The notes below the pieces were generated by a model. It searched no databases, was not told the DNA's origin, and saw only the letters and a program-made list of their open reading frames with translations. From contig CAIKNA010000343.1 of the NCBI GenBank assembly GCA_903828645.1, forward strand, positions 1 to 56,828: a stretch of 56,828 bases of DNA. The letters are read 5' to 3'. A program made the translations under genes and the position numbers. Positions 1-8,791 of this stretch are shown piece by piece (the stretch's first letter is position 1; each line of letters opens with the position of its first letter). The DNA comes from an uncultured Bacteroidales bacterium (GTDB lineage: Bacteria > Bacteroidota > Bacteroidia > Bacteroidales > FEN-979).

Positions 1-203
1 ACATTGTCCTGTACGAAAAGCACTTCGGCCATGTTGCCGGCCCTTCGTTCGGCCAGGTAAAGCAGGATCAGCGCGATGGCGCTCAAAAGTTGCAGACTCA
101 TCCCCACAACGGCAACCCATTTCACCTGCATATGGGATTTGCTGAATAGAATACCAATTATGGTGAGAACCGGTATAATGATGAACAGTGTCAGAATACT
201 CAT
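1..203 (-). CDS. nuoM: NADH-quinone oxidoreductase subunit M (NuoM), N-terminal fragment
   Basis: The first 67 residues of NuoM, an antiporter-like proton-pumping membrane subunit of complex I; the rest lies beyond the left edge. The ATG is at 203 and the fragment begins MSILTLFIIIPVLTIIGILF, a hydrophobic first helix, followed by a short loop and a second membrane segment. It starts 12 bp after the nuoL stop codon in the same direction, the usual L-M order. The identification rests mainly on operon position because the conserved core is outside the window. Confidence 0.85.
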   Translation of the reverse strand, partial: MSILTLFIIIPVLTIIGILFSKSHMQVKWVAVVGMSLQLLSAIALILLYLAERRAGNMAEVLFVQDN

Positions 204-215
204 GATTCTTTCGGA

Positions 216-2141
216 TTAGTTGGTCATTAAATAGGTGAATAACAAGGTGATCAGCACAACACCGGATACAAAAACAAGTGCATACTGCTGCAACTGCCCC
301 GACTGAAACCGCTTGATGCGTTCGGAGGTTTCGTTGGTCACATAGGCCATTCCGTTCATGGCACCATCCACGATATGGCGGTCGAACCAGGCGATCGGAC
401 GGGAAACATAGTTGAAGATGATCTTCTTAGTGATAAAAAGATATACTTCATCGATGTAAAATTTGTGAAAGGCTGCTTTTGAAAAACCGCCAAGTGCATT
501 GTATATCCGGTCGGGAAGGTCTGTCTCTTTGCGGTAGAAGATCATGGCGGTAAAAATCCCGATCAGTCCCACCAGTACGGCCGGAATGGCGATGCCGATT
601 TCAAGGTGCGACTGGAATGGCATGCGGTCGGAGGTGACAAAACCCGAGAAAGGAATCAATCCGGCCAGGAGGGCGCCAACGGCCAGGAACATCAGGGGGA
701 TGGTCATCAGTTTCGGCGCTTCGTGCGGGGTGTGGTGGTAATGGGTCTCTTTTCCCCAGAAAACGGAAAAATAGAGGCGGAACATGTAAAAGGCGGTCAA
801 TCCCGAAACGATCATTTCGACCCAGTAAAGCATCAGGCTTTTCTCGTGTCCCGCAGCGAGGATCTCGTCTTTGCTGAAGAACCCCGACAATGGAGGAACT
901 CCGGCGATGGCCAGGCAGGCAATCAAAAAGGTTGCATGGGTGATGGGCAGGTATTTCCGCAACCCGCCCATTTCATTCATCACATTGCTGTGAACGGCAT
1001 GAATGATGGCCCCGGCAGCGAGGAACAGGAGTGATTTGAAAAATGCATGGGTGAAGAGGTGGAACATGGAGGCCATGTACCCCAGTCCTTCATGTCCGCC
1101 ATATCCCGAAACGCCGAGGGCAAACATCATCATGCCGATCTGCGACATGGTGGAGTATGCCAGCACACGTTTGATGTCGAACTGGGTGCAGGCGATGATG
1201 GCGGCAAATATGGAACTGAATGCCCCCACATACATCACCACATCAAGGGCAACGGGGGCTGCAAATATGTAAATGGGGAAAAGGCGTGCAACCAGGTAAA
1301 CGCCGGCAACAACCATCGTGGCGGCATGGATCAGCGCCGACACAGGCGTTGGGCCTTCCATCGCGTCGGGCAGCCAGATGTGCAGCGGGAACATGGCCGA
1401 TTTTCCTGCACCGCCCATGAAGATGAAGATCATGGACCAGGTCATGGTCGATAATCCAAGGAACATGATCCCGGTTCCTGAAGAGAATGCCGGGCTGTTG
1501 GCACCCGTGAGGGTCAGAAAATCAAAAGTTCCGGTGGAAAAGGAGAGCATCAGGATCCCGATGAGGAAACCCAGGTCGGCAAACCGGGTGACGATAAAGG
1601 CTTTCTTGGAGGCTGCAACCGCAGAATCTTTGGTATAATAGAAACCGATAAGCAGGTAGGAGGAAACACCCACGAGTTCCCAGAAAATGTACATCTGGAA
1701 GATGTTGGTGGCAACAACTAACCCGAGCATGGAGAAGCTGAACAAAGAGAGGGTGGCAAAAAAGCGCATGAACCCCTTTTCACCATCCATGTAACCGATG
1801 GAATAGAGATGCACCATGAATGAAACCGTGGTGATCACGATCAGCATCATGATCGAGATGGGATCGAGAAGCACTCCCATGTCGATGTGCAGGGTGTCGG
1901 TCAGGTTCAGCCAGCGGACATTGAAGGCCAGGAACTTCTGAAATGAGCCGTCGGCAGCTTTTTCAAGCACAAAAAAGTACTTGTAGGCGGTGACCAGTGA
2001 CAGGATCCACATGACAAACAGGCCTGCGGTTCCGGCAATCCCGGAAACCAGCGGTTTAAAACGGTTCCCGAACAGCCCCACCACCACAAACATGAACAGG
2101 GGGATGAGCAGGATCCAAACGGTGTAACTGAAATCGATCAT
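216..2141 (-). CDS. nuoL: NADH-quinone oxidoreductase subunit L (NuoL)
   Basis: Largest antiporter-like membrane subunit of complex I, 641 residues, normal for the family. The central proton-antiporter domain is clear: residues around 145-160 read FWELVGVSSYLLIGFYYT and a later stretch contains MEGPTPVSALIHAATMVVAGVY, the classic NuoL signature with the conserved Lys/Glu/His residues of the proton path. Many predicted membrane helices; the C-terminal part (about 560-641) fits the long lateral helix and final TM segment. It lies between nuoK and nuoM. The 68-bp gap to nuoK is filled with heptamer and TCACG-type repeats, the only sizeable spacer in the operon. Confidence 0.98.
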   Translation of the reverse strand: MIDFSYTVWILLIPLFMFVVVGLFGNRFKPLVSGIAGTAGLFVMWILSLVTAYKYFFVLEKAADGSFQKFLAFNVRWLNLTDTLHIDMGVLLDPISIMMLIVITTVSFMVHLYSIGYMDGEKGFMRFFATLSLFSFSMLGLVVATNIFQMYIFWELVGVSSYLLIGFYYTKDSAVAASKKAFIVTRFADLGFLIGILMLSFSTGTFDFLTLTGANSPAFSSGTGIMFLGLSTMTWSMIFIFMGGAGKSAMFPLHIWLPDAMEGPTPVSALIHAATMVVAGVYLVARLFPIYIFAAPVALDVVMYVGAFSSIFAAIIACTQFDIKRVLAYSTMSQIGMMMFALGVSGYGGHEGLGYMASMFHLFTHAFFKSLLFLAAGAIIHAVHSNVMNEMGGLRKYLPITHATFLIACLAIAGVPPLSGFFSKDEILAAGHEKSLMLYWVEMIVSGLTAFYMFRLYFSVFWGKETHYHHTPHEAPKLMTIPLMFLAVGALLAGLIPFSGFVTSDRMPFQSHLEIGIAIPAVLVGLIGIFTAMIFYRKETDLPDRIYNALGGFSKAAFHKFYIDEVYLFITKKIIFNYVSRPIAWFDRHIVDGAMNGMAYVTNETSERIKRFQSGQLQQYALVFVSGVVLITLLFTYLMTN

Positions 2142-2149
2142 ATGTCAGC

Positions 2150-2206
2150 AATTTACGATTTACGATTTTTGATTTACGATTTTCCCGTCACGCATCACGC
2201 GACACG
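2150..2206. repeat. ATTTACG heptamer repeats plus TCACG-type repeat in the nuoK-nuoL spacer
   Basis: Positions 2150-2183 carry imperfect tandem copies of the 7-bp word ATTTACG. Positions 2186-2206 carry a second unit, CGTCACGCATCACGCG followed by ACACG. The same heptamer occurs near 26521, 26613, 46805 and 50705, and the second unit near 31953 (inside ispG) and 43600. They fill most of the gap between nuoK and nuoL inside an otherwise tightly packed operon. Confidence 0.85.
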
Positions 2207-2209
2207 ACT

Positions 2210-2527
2210 TTAAAACTTCATTTCATTCATCTTCTCCACATCGATGTTCACAAGGCGGCGGTAAATGTTGATGATGATGGCAATGGCCATGGATGCCTCC
2301 GCTGCGGCAACAGCAATGATGAAAATGCTGAAAAACATTCCCTCCAGATGATCAGGGTAGAGGATTTTGTTAAAGGCAACAAAGTTGATGTTGACGGAAT
2401 TAAGGATCAGCTCGGTTGACATGAGGATCGTGATCAGGTTTTTCCTGACCAGGAATCCATAAATACCGACAAAGAACATGATGGTGCCGGTGATCAAAAA
2501 CCAGGTTAATGGTACGCCTTCGAACAT
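2210..2527 (-). CDS. nuoK: NADH-quinone oxidoreductase subunit K (NuoK)
   Basis: Small membrane subunit of the complex I proton-pumping arm, 105 residues, typical size. Three predicted membrane helices. The second carries the conserved glutamate in STELILNSVNINFVAF and the third starts AAAEASMAIAIIINIYRR, both diagnostic for NuoK (MrpC-like). It follows nuoJ by 21 bp and precedes nuoL. The protein acts in the inner membrane next to NuoJ and NuoA. Confidence 0.97.
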   Translation of the reverse strand: MFEGVPLTWFLITGTIMFFVGIYGFLVRKNLITILMSTELILNSVNINFVAFNKILYPDHLEGMFFSIFIIAVAAAEASMAIAIIINIYRRLVNIDVEKMNEMKF

Positions 2528-2548
2528 ATCGTCTGGATGTTAAATAGG

Positions 2549-3061
2549 TTAATCTTTACGTTTCTTTGCAAGGATGATGGCTCCTACCATGGCGGCCAGC
2601 AACAGGATACTGATCACTTCAAACGGCAGGGCATATCCGAATTTTTCAGTACTGATGAGGCTCTTCGCGATCACGCGGATGTTGGTACGCTCGCTTCCGG
2701 AGGCAATCTCCACCGGGAATTTATGCTGCAAAATGGTTGCAATTGTGATCAAAGCGCCGCCAGCAGCCACAAGGAAGGCCGGGATGATTTTTTTCAGATC
2801 GGGTTTTTCCAGTTTCTCGGCAATGTGGCTGGTAAGGAGGATCGAAAAGATGATCAGCACCACAATGCCGCCGGCATAGAGGGTAAGTTGTATGGCTGCA
2901 AGGAAGTTGAACCTCAGCAGGAAATACATGCCCCCGGTGGCTACCAGCACAAACAACAGGAAGGTGGCCGCCCGAAGGATACGCCGGCTGGTCACAGTCA
3001 GAATGGAAAAAACGATAATGACTGCCGAGAAGATCGCAAACATCAATTGATTTGGTGTCAT
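2549..3061 (-). CDS. nuoJ: NADH-quinone oxidoreductase subunit J (NuoJ)
   Basis: Complex I membrane subunit, 170 residues from the chosen start MTPNQLMFAIFSAVIIVFS. The reading frame stays open about 49 codons further upstream, but those residues are the wrong frame of nuoI; the ATG at 3061 overlaps the nuoI stop as ATGA, a typical translational coupling. The conserved helix-3 region reads LRFNFLAAIQLTLYAGGIVVLIIF, the NuoJ family hallmark that undergoes the pi-bulge transition in known structures. Five membrane segments are expected. Confidence 0.96.
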   Translation of the reverse strand: MTPNQLMFAIFSAVIIVFSILTVTSRRILRAATFLLFVLVATGGMYFLLRFNFLAAIQLTLYAGGIVVLIIFSILLTSHIAEKLEKPDLKKIIPAFLVAAGGALITIATILQHKFPVEIASGSERTNIRVIAKSLISTEKFGYALPFEVISILLLAAMVGAIILAKKRKD

Positions 3062-3540
3062 TCTACAATATCTTTTATGATGGATGATCCGGGTTGATTC
3101 AAGGTTTTGTTCAGTTTTGACCGGTCGAACACCGCATGTTCGAACTCCTGTCCCCAGGCCAGTGCATCCGACGGGCATGCTTTGATGCACAACCCGCAAA
3201 AGGTGCACATTCCAAGGTGGTAGATGTGCCTGTCGATGATGCGCTTCTTCTTGCCGTCGGGCATGTCGATCTTCGCCTGGATGATCTCGATCGTTCCATT
3301 GGGGCAGGCGGTTTCACAGATCCCGCATCCGGTGCAGCGATGTTCGTTATGGTCATTGTGCGGCATGATCACTTCACCCTTGAACCGGTCGTACATTTTC
3401 AGGGTCTTCCGGTTTTCCGGGTACTGCTGGGTCACGATCTCCCAGGGGCTGAAGAAGTATCTTCCGGTTACCTTCATCCCCGTCAGGAGCGATTTAACCG
3501 TGTGAAAGATATCTGCAAAGTATTCGAAAATGCTGTTCAT
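3058..3540 (-). CDS. nuoI: NADH-quinone oxidoreductase subunit I (NuoI), 2x[4Fe-4S]
   Basis: Ferredoxin-like peripheral-arm subunit carrying iron-sulfur clusters N6a and N6b that pass electrons towards NuoB. It has 160 residues with two classic motifs, CTGCGICETACPNG and CTFCGLCIKACPSD, each a CxxCxxCxxxCP. Its stop overlaps the nuoJ start by 4 bp, and the nuoH stop lies only 6 bp upstream. In full complex I operons nuoE, nuoF and nuoG precede nuoH; here they are absent, so the electron donor feeding NuoI cannot be read from this locus. Confidence 0.97.
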   Translation of the reverse strand: MNSIFEYFADIFHTVKSLLTGMKVTGRYFFSPWEIVTQQYPENRKTLKMYDRFKGEVIMPHNDHNEHRCTGCGICETACPNGTIEIIQAKIDMPDGKKKRIIDRHIYHLGMCTFCGLCIKACPSDALAWGQEFEHAVFDRSKLNKTLNQPGSSIIKDIVE

Positions 3541-3546
3541 AGTTTT

Positions 3547-4635
3547 CTAAAAATGCCAACCCATTAATACGATAAATGCCATGATAAGAATATTGACCAG
3601 GTTGATGGGCAAAAGGTATTTCCATTCCAGGGTCAGTAACTGGTCGATCCTCAAACGGGGGAAGGTCCATTTGAACCACATCATCACCCAGATAACAAAA
3701 AAGGTTTTACCGATGTACCAGACAAATGGCGGTATAAAATCCATCACATGGTTGAAGCCTGCCCAGGATCCGACATGGAACGGCATCCAGCCTCCCAGGA
3801 ATACGGTGGCGGCGATGGAGGCTACGATAAACATGTTCATGTACTCGGCCAGGAAGAAAAAGGCAAACTTGATCCCCGAATATTCGGTATGGAATCCTGC
3901 CGTCAGCTCCGATTCGGCTTCAGCCAGGTCAAAGGGACCGCGGTTTGTTTCGGCGGTGCTTGAGATCAGGAATATGATGAATGCGATAAATGCCGGGATA
4001 TGTCCCTTGAAAATGAACCAGCCGTCTCTTTGTCCTTCCACGATCTCGGAAAACTGCATCGTTCCGGCCAGGATGATGATGGTTATCAGCGAAAGCCCTA
4101 CCGAAAGTTCATAACTGACGATCTGGGCGCCCGAACGCATGGCTCCGATGAGAGAGTATTTGTTGTTGCTCGACCAGCCGGCCAGCAGGATACCTACGAC
4201 CCCCAGCGATGAAACGGCAATTACGTACAGAACGCCGATGTCAAAATCGATGGCGTGCAGCCCCTTTGCAAACGGGATGGCCGCGATGGCCATAAACGAG
4301 GCGATAATCACAATGAACGGGGCCAGGTTGAAAAGCAGCTGGTCGGCATTTTTTATATAGATCAGCTCTTTCAGCATCAGCTTGATAAAGTCGGCGATGG
4401 TCTGAAAAAAGCCATAGGGGCCAACCCGGTTAGGGCCGACCCGGTTCTGCATAAAAGCGCAGACCTTTCGTTCGGCATATACCAGGAACAACCCGACCAG
4501 CGCATAAAAGAGCAGGATGGCCACCCCAATGATGACCATTTCCACGGCAACAGCCCAGAAAGCCGGCAGGTTGTCGTTAAGGAACTTATCGATCCATTGG
4601 TTGAATGACGTAAAGTCGTAGATGCTAAAATTCAT
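3547..4635 (-). CDS. nuoH: NADH-quinone oxidoreductase subunit H (NuoH)
   Basis: Membrane subunit linking peripheral and membrane arms and forming much of the quinone chamber; 362 residues. Recognisable conserved stretches include [20 protein letters not shown], the loop [27 protein letters not shown], and [17 protein letters not shown]-type sequence near the end. About eight membrane helices. It follows nuoD directly with a 12-bp gap, where most other phyla place nuoEFG, and precedes nuoI by 6 bp. Confidence 0.98.
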   Translation of the reverse strand: MNFSIYDFTSFNQWIDKFLNDNLPAFWAVAVEMVIIGVAILLFYALVGLFLVYAERKVCAFMQNRVGPNRVGPYGFFQTIADFIKLMLKELIYIKNADQLLFNLAPFIVIIASFMAIAAIPFAKGLHAIDFDIGVLYVIAVSSLGVVGILLAGWSSNNKYSLIGAMRSGAQIVSYELSVGLSLITIIILAGTMQFSEIVEGQRDGWFIFKGHIPAFIAFIIFLISSTAETNRGPFDLAEAESELTAGFHTEYSGIKFAFFFLAEYMNMFIVASIAATVFLGGWMPFHVGSWAGFNHVMDFIPPFVWYIGKTFFVIWVMMWFKWTFPRLRIDQLLTLEWKYLLPINLVNILIMAFIVLMGWHF

Positions 4636-4647
4636 AGATACTTTTTA

Positions 4648-5775
4648 TTATCTGTCAATATCCGGAATAACATAATCAAGGGAACCGCCAATGGCAACCA
4701 GGTCGGCAATCTTCACCCCGCGGCTTATATGATCAAGGGCGCTGAGGTTGGAAAAGTTGGGTGAACGGAATTTCATGCGGTAGGGAGTCTTATTGCCATC
4801 GCTGATGCAATATACACCCAGTTCGCCACGGGATGCCTCCACGCGCTGGTAATACTCCCCGGCAGGAAGTTTGAGCACTGCTTTCATCTTCGCTGAATAA
4901 TCACCTGCGGGAATGTTGTCGATGAGTTGCTCGATAATCCTCATCGATTCATGCATCTCATTCATTCTCATCATATAGCGTTCAAATGTATCACCTTTGG
5001 TTCCGAGGATCTCCCTGAAATCAACTTTATCGTAAACACCATAAGGATGGTGCTTGCGCACATCGCAGGAAAAACCGGATGCACGGCCCGAAGGGCCCGT
5101 AACGCCATAACTGATGGCATCTTCTTTTGACAGAAGTCCAACGCCCTTGGTGCGCATCTGCATGATCATGTTGCCGGTGAGCAGATCATCATAGTCCCTG
5201 ATCTTCTTGCGGAAATATTTAATGAACGCTTTTACATTCTTCTGGAAATCGGGATGGATATCCATCATCAGCCCGCCGGGCGTATAAGAGCTGTGCAGCA
5301 ACCGTGAACCGAATGACTCCTCGAAAATATCAAGAATTTTTTCGCGGTCGCGCAGACCATAAAAGTAACAGGTAAGCCCGCCCATGTCCATCCCGAAACT
5401 GCACCACCAGAGCTGGTGGGAAGCGATGCGGTTGAGTTCGTCGATGATGGTGCGGATGTATTTTACACGTTCGGGAACCTCCACCTCGAGCGCCTTTTCA
5501 ACAAGCAGGCAGACGGCGTGGTTGTTAATATGTGCCGACAGGTAGTCCATCCGGTCGGTGAGGTGGATGATCTGGGGGTAGGTATCCTTCTCACACATCT
5601 TCTCTATGCCGCGGTGGATATATCCGCAGTGAGGCTTGAGGCTTTTAACGATCTCTCCCTGGAGTGAAACAACCAACCGCAGCACACCATGGGTAGAGGG
5701 GTGCTGGGGCCCCATATTTATATGGTACTCCTCCTCCTCGACATTTTTAACAGGCAGGTTAATGACTTCTTTCAT
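4648..5775 (-). CDS. nuoD: NADH-quinone oxidoreductase subunit D (NuoD)
   Basis: 49-kDa-type subunit, which forms the quinone-binding site with NuoB; 375 residues. The N-terminal loop NMGPQHPSTHGVLRL contains the quinone-site histidine, and later segments GCTPGG-like SSYTPGGLMMD and YRMKFRSPNFSNLSAL fit NuoD/hydrogenase large-subunit relatives. NuoC is a separate gene that ends 3 bp upstream, so there is no NuoCD fusion here. The four nickel cysteines of hydrogenases are not present. Confidence 0.97.
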   Translation of the reverse strand: MKEVINLPVKNVEEEEYHINMGPQHPSTHGVLRLVVSLQGEIVKSLKPHCGYIHRGIEKMCEKDTYPQIIHLTDRMDYLSAHINNHAVCLLVEKALEVEVPERVKYIRTIIDELNRIASHQLWWCSFGMDMGGLTCYFYGLRDREKILDIFEESFGSRLLHSSYTPGGLMMDIHPDFQKNVKAFIKYFRKKIRDYDDLLTGNMIMQMRTKGVGLLSKEDAISYGVTGPSGRASGFSCDVRKHHPYGVYDKVDFREILGTKGDTFERYMMRMNEMHESMRIIEQLIDNIPAGDYSAKMKAVLKLPAGEYYQRVEASRGELGVYCISDGNKTPYRMKFRSPNFSNLSALDHISRGVKIADLVAIGGSLDYVIPDIDR

Positions 5776-5778
5776 ACC

Positions 5779-6237
5779 TTAAAGTTCTACGATGTTAACT
5801 TCATCAACATAATCTTTGCGAAGCGGATGGCCGATCCAGCCCTCTTCGAGGAAAAACCTGCGAAGGTCGGGATGGTTGTTAAAGCGGATGCCCATCAGGT
5901 CGTAAACTTCCCGCTCGTGCAACTCGGCAGTTCTCCAGATGTCGCACACGGTATCGACGGCGCCGTTTATGCGGTCGTCGGTGCGCACCTTGAGTACCAG
6001 CTGATGTTTGTGGGTGGTTGATTCGAGGTGGTAAACGACTTCAAGAAATTTCACCATGTCGACGCCCGACAAACAAAAGAGGTAATCGAATGCCATATCA
6101 GGCTCAGACTTCAGTCTGAGGGAAAGGTCGTGCATCTTTGCCGGCGGGATGACGAAGGTGAGGAATTGTTTATTCTCCTGGTATTCTGCGTCGGGAACCA
6201 GACCCAGAATGCGCTCCTTCAATGCTGCGTTGTCCAT
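5779..6237 (-). CDS. nuoC: NADH-quinone oxidoreductase subunit C (NuoC)
   Basis: 30-kDa-type peripheral-arm subunit, 152 residues. The C-terminal signature HEREVYDLMGIRFNNHPDLRRFFLEEGWIGHPLRKDY is unmistakable. Residues of about 45-51 (LSLRLKSEP) are encoded by an 18-bp TTCAG-centred palindrome at 6103-6120, related to one inside the lipid kinase gene at 35350; this looks like an in-frame repeat insertion replacing a variable linker. It lies between nuoB and nuoD with very short gaps. Confidence 0.96.
   Translation of the reverse strand: MDNAALKERILGLVPDAEYQENKQFLTFVIPPAKMHDLSLRLKSEPDMAFDYLFCLSGVDMVKFLEVVYHLESTTHKHQLVLKVRTDDRINGAVDTVCDIWRTAELHEREVYDLMGIRFNNHPDLRRFFLEEGWIGHPLRKDYVDEVNIVEL
6103..6120. 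repeat. In-frame TTCAG-centred palindrome inside nuoC
   Basis: CTCAGACT-TC-AGTCTGAG: an 8-bp perfect stem around a central TC. The palindrome at 35350-35369 has the same architecture (consensus CTSAGRCTTCAGYCTSAG). Read in nuoC it encodes part of LSLRLKSEP without breaking the frame. Confidence 0.8.
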
Positions 6238-6250
6238 TTTGGGAAATTAT

Positions 6251-6802
6251 CTATTTTAATTCTACGGTTTTTTTCGGATGTGCCATTGTTTCCAGCTTGA
6301 TCTTTCGCTGGAGCTGCATTACTCCGTACAGCAGCGACTCGGGACGAGGCGGGCAGCCGGGGATATAAACATCCACGGGAATTACATGGTCCACACCGCG
6401 CACCACGTGATAGGAGTTGTAAAAAAACGGGCCGCCGGAAACAGCGCAGGCGCCCATGGCGATCACATATTTTGGGTCAGACATCTGGTCATACAACCGC
6501 TTGAGAACCGGCGCCATTTTGTTGACGATCGTTCCGGCAACCACGATAACGTCGGCCTGCCGGGGAGAGGCGCGGTAAACTTCGATCCCGAACCGGCTGA
6601 AATCATGGCGTGAAGCGCCGGTGGCCATCATTTCAATGCCGCAGCAACTGGTTGCAAAGGTTAACGGCCAAAGCGAATTGGAACGGCCCCAGTCCATAAC
6701 GGCATCAAGGGTGGTCATCAGGATGTTTCCACCGGATTGTTTAAATAAATCAAGGGTTTCATTGTCGCGGAAATCCGCATCCTTCATGTTTTTTATTCCC
6801 AT
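6251..6802 (-). CDS. nuoB: NADH-quinone oxidoreductase subunit B (NuoB), [4Fe-4S] N2
   Basis: PSST-type subunit holding cluster N2, which reduces quinone. The four ligand cysteines are visible: [11 protein letters not shown] (two adjacent Cys), [10 protein letters not shown] and [10 protein letters not shown]. The chosen start [11 protein letters not shown] at 6802 gives 183 residues and overlaps the nuoA end by 10 bp. It is supported by AAAGGAG at 6816-6810, seven bases upstream, an unusually good Shine-Dalgarno for this phylum. The next Met (6787) is the alternative start. Confidence 0.96.
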   Translation of the reverse strand: MGIKNMKDADFRDNETLDLFKQSGGNILMTTLDAVMDWGRSNSLWPLTFATSCCGIEMMATGASRHDFSRFGIEVYRASPRQADVIVVAGTIVNKMAPVLKRLYDQMSDPKYVIAMGACAVSGGPFFYNSYHVVRGVDHVIPVDVYIPGCPPRPESLLYGVMQLQRKIKLETMAHPKKTVELK

Positions 6803-7143
6803 TTTAAAGCTCCTTTCTTCCATGCATACAACAGGCCGAGTCCCAATACGAAAAAGAAAATAACGATCTCGATAAAAGCGGTCATTCCCAATTCTTTCAT
6901 CACCACGGCCCATGGAAAAATGAAGACACTTTCAACATCGAAGACCAGGAATATAATGGCGAACAGATAATACCCCACGTTGAACTGCAGCCAGGTCAAT
7001 CCCTCGGTGGGGATGCCGCACTCGTAAGGTTCGGCTTTCTGGGGATTGGTGGAATTGGGCGCGGCAAAGTGGGCGAAAACGATGGCGAATCCCACCAGAA
7101 AAGCCCCAACGATAAAAAACAGGATAAGACTTTCAGCACTCAT
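6793..7143 (-). CDS. nuoA: NADH-quinone oxidoreductase subunit A (NuoA)
   Basis: First gene of the complex I operon, 116 residues with three membrane helices. The conserved segment [11 protein letters not shown] with the quinone-loop cysteine, and [12 protein letters not shown] in helix 2, identify NuoA. The ATG at 7143 follows a TAnnTTTG promoter element at 7180-7173. The gene overlaps the nuoB start by 10 bp, consistent with translational coupling. Confidence 0.97.
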   Translation of the reverse strand: MSAESLILFFIVGAFLVGFAIVFAHFAAPNSTNPQKAEPYECGIPTEGLTWLQFNVGYYLFAIIFLVFDVESVFIFPWAVVMKELGMTAFIEIVIFFFVLGLGLLYAWKKGALKWE

Positions 7144-7172
7144 AGTGAATCTTTTAACAGGTGTTTGGGCGG

Positions 7173-7180
7173 CAAAGTTA
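7173..7180 (-). promoter_or_regulatory. Bacteroidota -7 promoter element upstream of the nuo operon
   Basis: TAACTTTG on the minus strand matches TAnnTTTG exactly and predicts a start of transcription about 20-25 nt before the nuoA ATG. A -33 TTG at the ideal 19-20-nt spacing is not clear; the nearest TTG (7198-7196) is about 15 nt away. Confidence 0.6.
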
Positions 7181-7317
7181 AAAATTAATCTGAGACAACC
7201 TAACCGGATATGGGAAACAACACAAATATCCCGTTTTTATTTGCCTGATTACAGGGGGCTTGCGATATTGGGGCTGTAATATCTCAAGAGCGGGGTTGAT
7301 ATTTGTCAATGAATGAC

Positions 7318-7407
7318 GGCAATGAAAGCAATGAAAACAATGAAAGCAATGAAAACAATGAAGGCAATGAAGGCAATGAAAACAATGAAAGCAATGAAGG
7401 CAGTGAA
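7318..7407. repeat. 9-bp minisatellite (RRCAATGAA), ten copies
   Basis: Ten tandem units of nine bases alternate GG, AG or AA in the first two positions, followed by CAATGAA (last copy CAGTGAA). The array lies between the nuo promoter region and the 3' end of the HEAT-repeat gene. A second array of the same unit lies at 20951-21040. It is readable as (A-M-K)n in one frame but no gene is supported there. The remaining 7181-7317 shows no feature. Confidence 0.9.
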
Positions 7408-7423
7408 GGAATGGCTGGGTGAA

Positions 7424-7942
7424 TTACTTTTTCATATATTGCAGGGCCGCCAGGTAAATTTTCCGGATGCTGTTTTTTTCTTCCCGGTTGCAGATGGATT
7501 CAATGGCGGGGATCAGGTCCTTGTTCCGGTTTGTTTTTATTTTGACAATTTGTCCCAGTGCATAAGAAGCGCTCCACCGCACCACGGTGCCCGGGTGTTC
7601 GGAATTGACAAGTAAATTCCCAATTGCTTCATCCAGATTGCCGGGATGGAGGTGTGCAATATTCCCGATGACTTTTGCCGATTCCCATTTTATTCTCGGC
7701 GCTTTTTCGGAGAGGGTTCTCGCAACAAAGTCGAGGCAGGCTAAGGTTGCAATCTCCGGGCTGCTTTTTGTCGCACATTCGATGGCCTCTATGCACGTCG
7801 CTTTAACCGGATCTTTTGATGCACTGGCAAAGCCGATCAGGTCGCCGACTTTTCCGGGATTGGTCAGAAGCCAGCTGCAGAGTGCTTCCGTTTTTTCTTT
7901 TGGTTTTAAGGCTTTGTCGTTGAGCAGTTCCTGGAAATCCAT
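7424..7942 (-). CDS. HEAT-repeat protein
   Basis: 172 residues, all-helical. It contains successive helix pairs such as PRIKWESAKVIGNIAHLHPGNLDEAIGNLL and GTVVRWSASYALGQIVK, which fit HEAT/PBS-lyase-like scaffold repeats. No signal peptide or membrane segment, so probably a cytoplasmic protein-binding scaffold. It sits alone between the 9-bp array and a hypothetical membrane protein. Partner unknown. Confidence 0.75.
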   Translation of the reverse strand: MDFQELLNDKALKPKEKTEALCSWLLTNPGKVGDLIGFASASKDPVKATCIEAIECATKSSPEIATLACLDFVARTLSEKAPRIKWESAKVIGNIAHLHPGNLDEAIGNLLVNSEHPGTVVRWSASYALGQIVKIKTNRNKDLIPAIESICNREEKNSIRKIYLAALQYMKK

Positions 7943-8069
7943 GGTCTATGCTGTTTTATTTGACCGAATGTAATATTTTCCCGTTCCCGGGAATTCCGGC
8001 TCTTTTACAATCAGTATTCATTATTTTTGAAGCACGGTTTTTGCGAGCCATGATATTCAGATTTTGTGC

Positions 8070-8645
8070 TTATTTTCTTATCAGGCCAAATTTTGTACTA
8101 TCAGCAGCCGTAATCGTTGGATAGATATCGTCAGAAGTATTAGGTATGCCATCTATCCCCGAGGAGAACAAATAGTACTTGCTGCCGACTTTTTTGTAAT
8201 TGAATTTTGTCTTTTTGTTTACACTGTTTCTCGATAGTAAAATGAAAATAAGACATTTATCTTTGTATTCAAAAATGCCATATAGAATAAGTCCAAGACC
8301 AACAAATGCTCCAATGAATGGTATCAGACATAAAAGTCCTATAAGATAGGGTGGTCTTTGGGTTATCGGGGTAAATGATCTTATCACTCCCCTAATTTTG
8401 ACAATTCCGTTTTGAACAATTCCCAGGAAGTTTGTCTCGTCTGAGTTTGAAGAAAATGCCCGTTTGGGAATCAGCAAGAATCTTTTGTCGGCCAGTACAA
8501 GAAAAAATTTCACCCCACTTAAGGAAAAACCTATAAACAATGAAATAATGATTAATGCTAAAATTCTTTTTCGGAATTCAGTGATAAAATGAAGCTTATA
8601 AAAATCCCGGTAATCTGACAAGGTAATTTGAAATTCAATTTCCAT
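8070..8645 (-). CDS. Hypothetical membrane protein (YcxB-like N-terminus)
   Basis: About 191 residues from MEIEFQITLSDYRDFYKLHF, a beginning that resembles YcxB-like proteins; an upstream in-frame ATG at 8741 is less convincing. Two hydrophobic segments (ILALIIISLFIGFSL and a longer IGLLCLIPFIGAFVGLGLILYG). The C-terminus contains YYLFSSGIDGIPNTSDDIYP, the same pattern as the calcium-binding SxGxDGxxxTxDDI loop of secretion pseudopilins. The gene is clearly more AT-rich than its neighbours, suggesting acquisition. Function unknown. Confidence 0.55.
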   Translation of the reverse strand: MEIEFQITLSDYRDFYKLHFITEFRKRILALIIISLFIGFSLSGVKFFLVLADKRFLLIPKRAFSSNSDETNFLGIVQNGIVKIRGVIRSFTPITQRPPYLIGLLCLIPFIGAFVGLGLILYGIFEYKDKCLIFILLSRNSVNKKTKFNYKKVGSKYYLFSSGIDGIPNTSDDIYPTITAADSTKFGLIRK

Positions 8646-8791
8646 TTTTATTTCCAGTTCAATTGGACCATATAATTTCAAATTTGCATGCATGTATTGA
8701 ATTGCAACAACAAATATAGTTTTTTCCGGAAACCATCTCAAAAACGCGTGTTGTCAGGAACTCTTTGCAGCATATACTTATAAAATTATTA

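Noticed and set aside
2537-3097. Long plus-strand open frame opposite nuoJ
   Set aside because: Antisense shadow of nuoJ; product is rich in Gln/His and shows no family.
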